Source of the DNA: an uncultured Flavobacteriia bacterium
GTDB lineage: Bacteria; Bacteroidota; Bacteroidia; Flavobacteriales_D; Crocinitomicaceae
Assembly: GCA_903887095.1 (NCBI GenBank)
Contig: CAISOQ010000053.1
Span: 1-7,263, forward strand
Direction: 5' to 3'
Length of the DNA: 7,263 nt
The position numbers and the translations under genes were made by a program. The first letter of the stretch is position 1, and each line of letters starts with the position of its first letter. Positions 4,798-7,263 of this stretch are shown piece after piece. Under the pieces are notes generated by a model that ran no database searches, was not told where the DNA came from, and saw nothing but the letters and a program-made list of their open reading frames with translations.

Positions 4798-7040
4798 TCA
4801 TAGCGCTGACTTTTTTACTCGGAGGATTCCTTCGTGCACAATCGAATTTGGGTAATTACCTCAAATATGCGGAAGAAAAATACAACAAAGGAGACTTTTT
4901 TTATGCCGCGGAATTGTACCAAAAGGCGATGCAAATTGATTCGAATTCGGTAGCCATACTTTGGAAATATGCAGAAACGTTAAGAGCCTATAAAGACTAT
5001 CGAAAAGCAGAATATTATTACTCCAAAGTGTATGAACGTGAAGAAGGTGGCCTCTACCCTATGTCACTTCTCAATCTTGGGTTGATGCAAAAACAAAATG
5101 GAAATTATGACGCTGCGCTCGAAACGTTTAAGAAAGTCAAATCAAATTTTTCGAAGGACAAAAAGAATTATATCTACATCAAGGCAAAACGAGAAATGGA
5201 ATCTTGCCTTTGGGCAAAATCAAATTTATCAGATACTGCAAATGTTATCTTCACTCATTTATCTGAAAAGGTCAATACAAAGGACTCTGAATTTGGTCAC
5301 GCATTGCATGAAAACAGTTTGATTTTTTCCTCGCTTCGAGCCGATTCTGTAAATAGCACCGAAGAAGTCTATGCCACAAGCTATAAGACAAAACTGTTTA
5401 AATCCAAAAAAGAGAACCAAAATTTTACTGATCCAACATTGATCAAAGAGGTTATTTTTAAGGAAATGAGCTCTGGTAATGGCGCTTACTCCAAAGATGG
5501 TACTCGCTTTTATTTCAGTCTTTGTAAGGATGATGGATTCAATTACCGCTGCAAGATCATGGTGGCAAATTATGCGAATGGTCGGGTTTCTCGCATTGAT
5601 TCACTTGGAACAATTATTAACGCGCAAGGATCAAACAATACAATGCCTTACGTTACCCAATTGGGTGATGAAGAAATTCTTTTCTTCGCTTCTGATCGGG
5701 AGGGAGGCGCAGGCGGAATGGACATCTGGTATTCTGTTATAAAAAATGGAAATCAATATTCAAAACCTATTAACATCAAAGCCTTGAACTCAGTGGACAA
5801 CGAAATTTGTCCGTGGTATGACACAACAGAACACCGACTGTATTTTTCCTCGAATTGGCACGACGGATTTGGTGGCTATGACATTTTTGCTTCGGAATAT
5901 AAGGAGCAATTTAGCAATCCTGAAAATATTGGCCAACCCTATAACAATCCAGCCAATGATACTTATTTCTTTAAAGATCTTGACACTGCGTATTTTACCA
6001 GCAATCGAATTGGGGTCTATTTTAGTAAAAACCCAACGTGCTGCACAGATATTTTTTCTGCCTACCCAGTCCCTCCTCCTATTGTGATCGAGCAAAAGGA
6101 TTCTATTCAACCAAAAAAGGAAAGCTTAGCTGAATTGAGTAAGCGACTGCCTGTAACACTTTATTTCCATAATGATTGTCCTGACCCAAAGTCGCGAGAC
6201 ACCTTGACACATGTCAATTATATCAATGGATACAGTGAATACAGAGCAATGCTTGATAAATATCAAACAGAGTATTCCACAGGTTTGGAGCCAGTTAAAG
6301 CAGAAATTGCCAAAGAAGACATTGAGAATTTTTTCATTGAATATGTTGATCAAGGAGTAAAGGATTTAGAATTGTTCAGGGATTTGCTCTTGGAAGAATT
6401 AAAAAATGGGTCAAAGATAAATCTCACGGTGAAGGGATTTGCCAGTCCACTCGCCAAAACGGACTATAACGTTAACTTGACAAAACGCCGTATTTCATCT
6501 TTAGTTAATTACCTGAGAGAATTTGATAATGGTGTTTTTGTACCGTATTTGGATGGTAACGCCGCCAATGGAGGAAAAGTCCAATTTACCCAAGTGCCAT
6601 TTGGAGAATACACAGCAAACAAGCTAACGAGTGATAATTTCCATGATCAGAAAAACTCTGTTTATTCTAGATCTGCAGCCATTGAACGAAAAATAGAAAT
6701 TCAATCTGTTGATTATATAAAAGAAGATAGTTTATTATTCATTACATCACTTTCAACACGCACTATCGATCTCGCCAAAATCGGAACGAAAGACAGTCTA
6801 TTGCGAACCATTGAGTTTACAAACAAAAGTGCACTCCAACTTGAAATTGAAAGAATTGAAGTAGAGAACAATTATTTGATTGCGAATTTTGAGCCAATCA
6901 TTCTGCCTAACAATTCGATTCGTTTAAACTTCAGCAATTCGATGGAATTACCGAAAGGTCTTTTCTCCTTTTATGCAAAACTTTATGTGAAAGGATTCAC
7001 TGTACCTTTATTGATTATGATCAACGGCGAGGGACAATAA
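4779..7040 (+). CDS. PorE-like periplasmic protein: TPR, PD40 beta-propeller, OmpA-like and DUF1573-like domains
   Basis: The product is 753 residues. Residues 1-20 are a signal peptide (LYIIIALTFLLGGFLRA, likely cut before QSN). There is no lipobox Cys, unlike the PorE lipoprotein of Porphyromonas. TPR-like helical repeats cover about 25-148 (YLKYAEEKYNKGDFFYAAEL, then LLNLGLMQKQNGNYDAALET). PD40-type propeller blades cover about 165-430: YSKDGTRFYFS 237-247, ASDREGGAGGMDIWYS 304-319, SSNWHDGFGGYDIFAS 357-372 and CCTDIFSAYP 421-430. A proline/lysine linker follows. The OmpA-like region is about 457-645, with LPVTLYFHNDCPDP 457-470, VKGFASPL 551-558, and YNVNLTKRRI 563-572. Residues 660-752 look like a DUF1573/ASH-type Ig fold. 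This architecture matches PorE, which binds peptidoglycan and partners PorP, so it probably ties the upstream barrel to the cell wall. The 19-bp overlap supports co-translation. The propeller and OmpA assignments are firm; the C-terminal one is tentative. Confidence 0.9.
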   Translation: MSRLYIIIALTFLLGGFLRAQSNLGNYLKYAEEKYNKGDFFYAAELYQKAMQIDSNSVAILWKYAETLRAYKDYRKAEYYYSKVYEREEGGLYPMSLLNLGLMQKQNGNYDAALETFKKVKSNFSKDKKNYIYIKAKREMESCLWAKSNLSDTANVIFTHLSEKVNTKDSEFGHALHENSLIFSSLRADSVNSTEEVYATSYKTKLFKSKKENQNFTDPTLIKEVIFKEMSSGNGAYSKDGTRFYFSLCKDDGFNYRCKIMVANYANGRVSRIDSLGTIINAQGSNNTMPYVTQLGDEEILFFASDREGGAGGMDIWYSVIKNGNQYSKPINIKALNSVDNEICPWYDTTEHRLYFSSNWHDGFGGYDIFASEYKEQFSNPENIGQPYNNPANDTYFFKDLDTAYFTSNRIGVYFSKNPTCCTDIFSAYPVPPPIVIEQKDSIQPKKESLAELSKRLPVTLYFHNDCPDPKSRDTLTHVNYINGYSEYRAMLDKYQTEYSTGLEPVKAEIAKEDIENFFIEYVDQGVKDLELFRDLLLEELKNGSKINLTVKGFASPLAKTDYNVNLTKRRISSLVNYLREFDNGVFVPYLDGNAANGGKVQFTQVPFGEYTANKLTSDNFHDQKNSVYSRSAAIERKIEIQSVDYIKEDSLLFITSLSTRTIDLAKIGTKDSLLRTIEFTNKSALQLEIERIEVENNYLIANFEPIILPNNSIRLNFSNSMELPKGLFSFYAKLYVKGFTVPLLIMINGEGQ

Positions 7041-7057
7041 GTTCTTTTCTGATTCAT

Positions 7058-7065
7058 TATCTTTG
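7058..7065 (+). promoter_or_regulatory. Possible -7 box of the acyltransferase-like gene
   Basis: TATCTTTG matches TAnnTTTG exactly and ends 17 nt before the ATG at 7083, a reasonable leader length. No TTG is found 17-23 bp upstream, so only half the promoter consensus is present. If real, the last gene is transcribed separately from the porP-like/porE-like pair. Confidence 0.3.
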
Positions 7066-7082
7066 ACTCCAAATAAATTGTT

Positions 7083-7199
7083 ATGTCAGAATCGGTAGCA
7101 ACTGTACCAGAAAAAAGACCAAGATTAAAATTCATTGACATGTCAAGGTCCTTGGCTATCTTGTTAATGTTGGAAGGTCATTTCACAGGCGCGGCATGA
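7083..7199 (+). CDS. N-terminal fragment of an integral-membrane acyltransferase (HGSNAT/DUF1624-like), interrupted
   Basis: ATG 7083 opens 38 codons ending at TGA 7197-7199. The start MSESVATVPEKRPRLKFIDM, followed by SRSLAILLMLEGHFTGAA, is the usual beginning of multi-pass membrane acyltransferases: a basic R-L-x-F-I-D-x-x-R segment entering the first membrane helix, then a conserved G-H (residues 32-33) at its end, as in heparan-alpha-glucosaminide N-acetyltransferase-like/DUF1624 and acyltransferase-3 proteins. Full-length members have several hundred residues, so about 90% is missing. The reading stops exactly where base composition changes (about 7190 onward), so the truncation is more likely an assembly junction or contig-end artefact than a natural nonsense mutation. 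The choice between the two acyltransferase families rests on one helix and is uncertain. No Shine-Dalgarno is present; the gene starts 42 bp after the porE-like gene. Confidence 0.6.
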   Translation: MSESVATVPEKRPRLKFIDMSRSLAILLMLEGHFTGAA

Positions 7200-7263
7200 A
7201 CTGCGGTTTCGACCATATGTCGATCAACGGTGTGACGGTGTAGCGCATTGCGCTGTGGCAGAG
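7190..7263. other. GC-rich tail unlike the rest of the window (probable chimeric or contig-end sequence)
   Basis: Positions 7201-7263 contain 36 G/C of 63 bases (57%), against roughly 38% elsewhere, with many CG dinucleotides and none of the A-runs typical of the rest. The change occurs around the GGCGCGGCATG sequence at 7189-7199 and interrupts the acyltransferase gene. The + frame from 7193 and a - strand frame ending near 7188 both stay open through the tail, so it could be a piece of some other coding sequence, but neither translation is recognisable. It is too short to assign. Confidence 0.55.

Noticed and set aside
5790..6353. Several open frames of 75-106 codons on both strands inside the PorE-like gene
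   Set aside because: They lie wholly within a gene whose own frame shows clear TPR, propeller and OmpA motifs. Their translations show no family features.

Overview
The window is AT-rich (roughly 38% G+C by eye). It looks like Bacteroidota, most likely Flavobacteriales or a close relative (for example a Crocinitomicaceae/Fluviicola-type genome). The reasons are a type IX secretion system (T9SS) C-terminal sorting domain, a PorP/SprF-family outer-membrane protein, a TPR/beta-propeller/OmpA-like protein of the PorE kind, several matches to the Bacteroidota -7 box TAnnTTTG, and almost no Shine-Dalgarno sequences. The lineage is inferred from gene content; no rRNA or other marker gene is present.

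Left part (1-1609, + strand). It opens with the last 36 codons of a ferredoxin-type oxidoreductase resembling PaaE, the reductase of phenylacetyl-CoA epoxidase. An intact short-chain dehydrogenase/reductase overlaps it by 8 bp. After a 38-bp gap comes an ECF-type sigma factor that must begin at a non-ATG codon (TTG 837). An ATGA overlap then leads to a 68-residue protein with one C-terminal membrane span. The last two form a tight pair, and the small protein sits where an anti-sigma factor is often encoded.

Middle part (1617-3792). A 607-residue secreted protein lies on the - strand, convergent with the sigma-factor block. It has a signal peptide, beta-rich repeats, a fibronectin-III-like module and a type A T9SS sorting domain. 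A 352-bp divergent intergenic region follows; it holds a perfect 8-bp stem-loop and a candidate - strand promoter.

Right part (3793-7263, + strand). A PorP/SprF-family gene overlaps by 19 bp a 753-residue gene encoding TPR, PD40 beta-propeller and OmpA-like regions plus an unusual DUF1573/ASH-like C-terminal domain. Together they look like an outer-membrane/periplasm module linked to T9SS or gliding-type surface functions. The last gene starts at 7083 with the typical N-terminus of an integral-membrane acyltransferase. It breaks off after 38 codons, where base composition switches to about 57% G+C. The last ~65 bp are probably foreign or chimeric sequence at a contig end.

No tRNA, rRNA, CRISPR array or insertion sequence was seen. 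I did not find a clearly new defence or mobile system. The most interesting items are the divergent T9SS cargo/PorP/PorE-like locus, the sigma factor with its tiny membrane partner, and the composition break at the right end.
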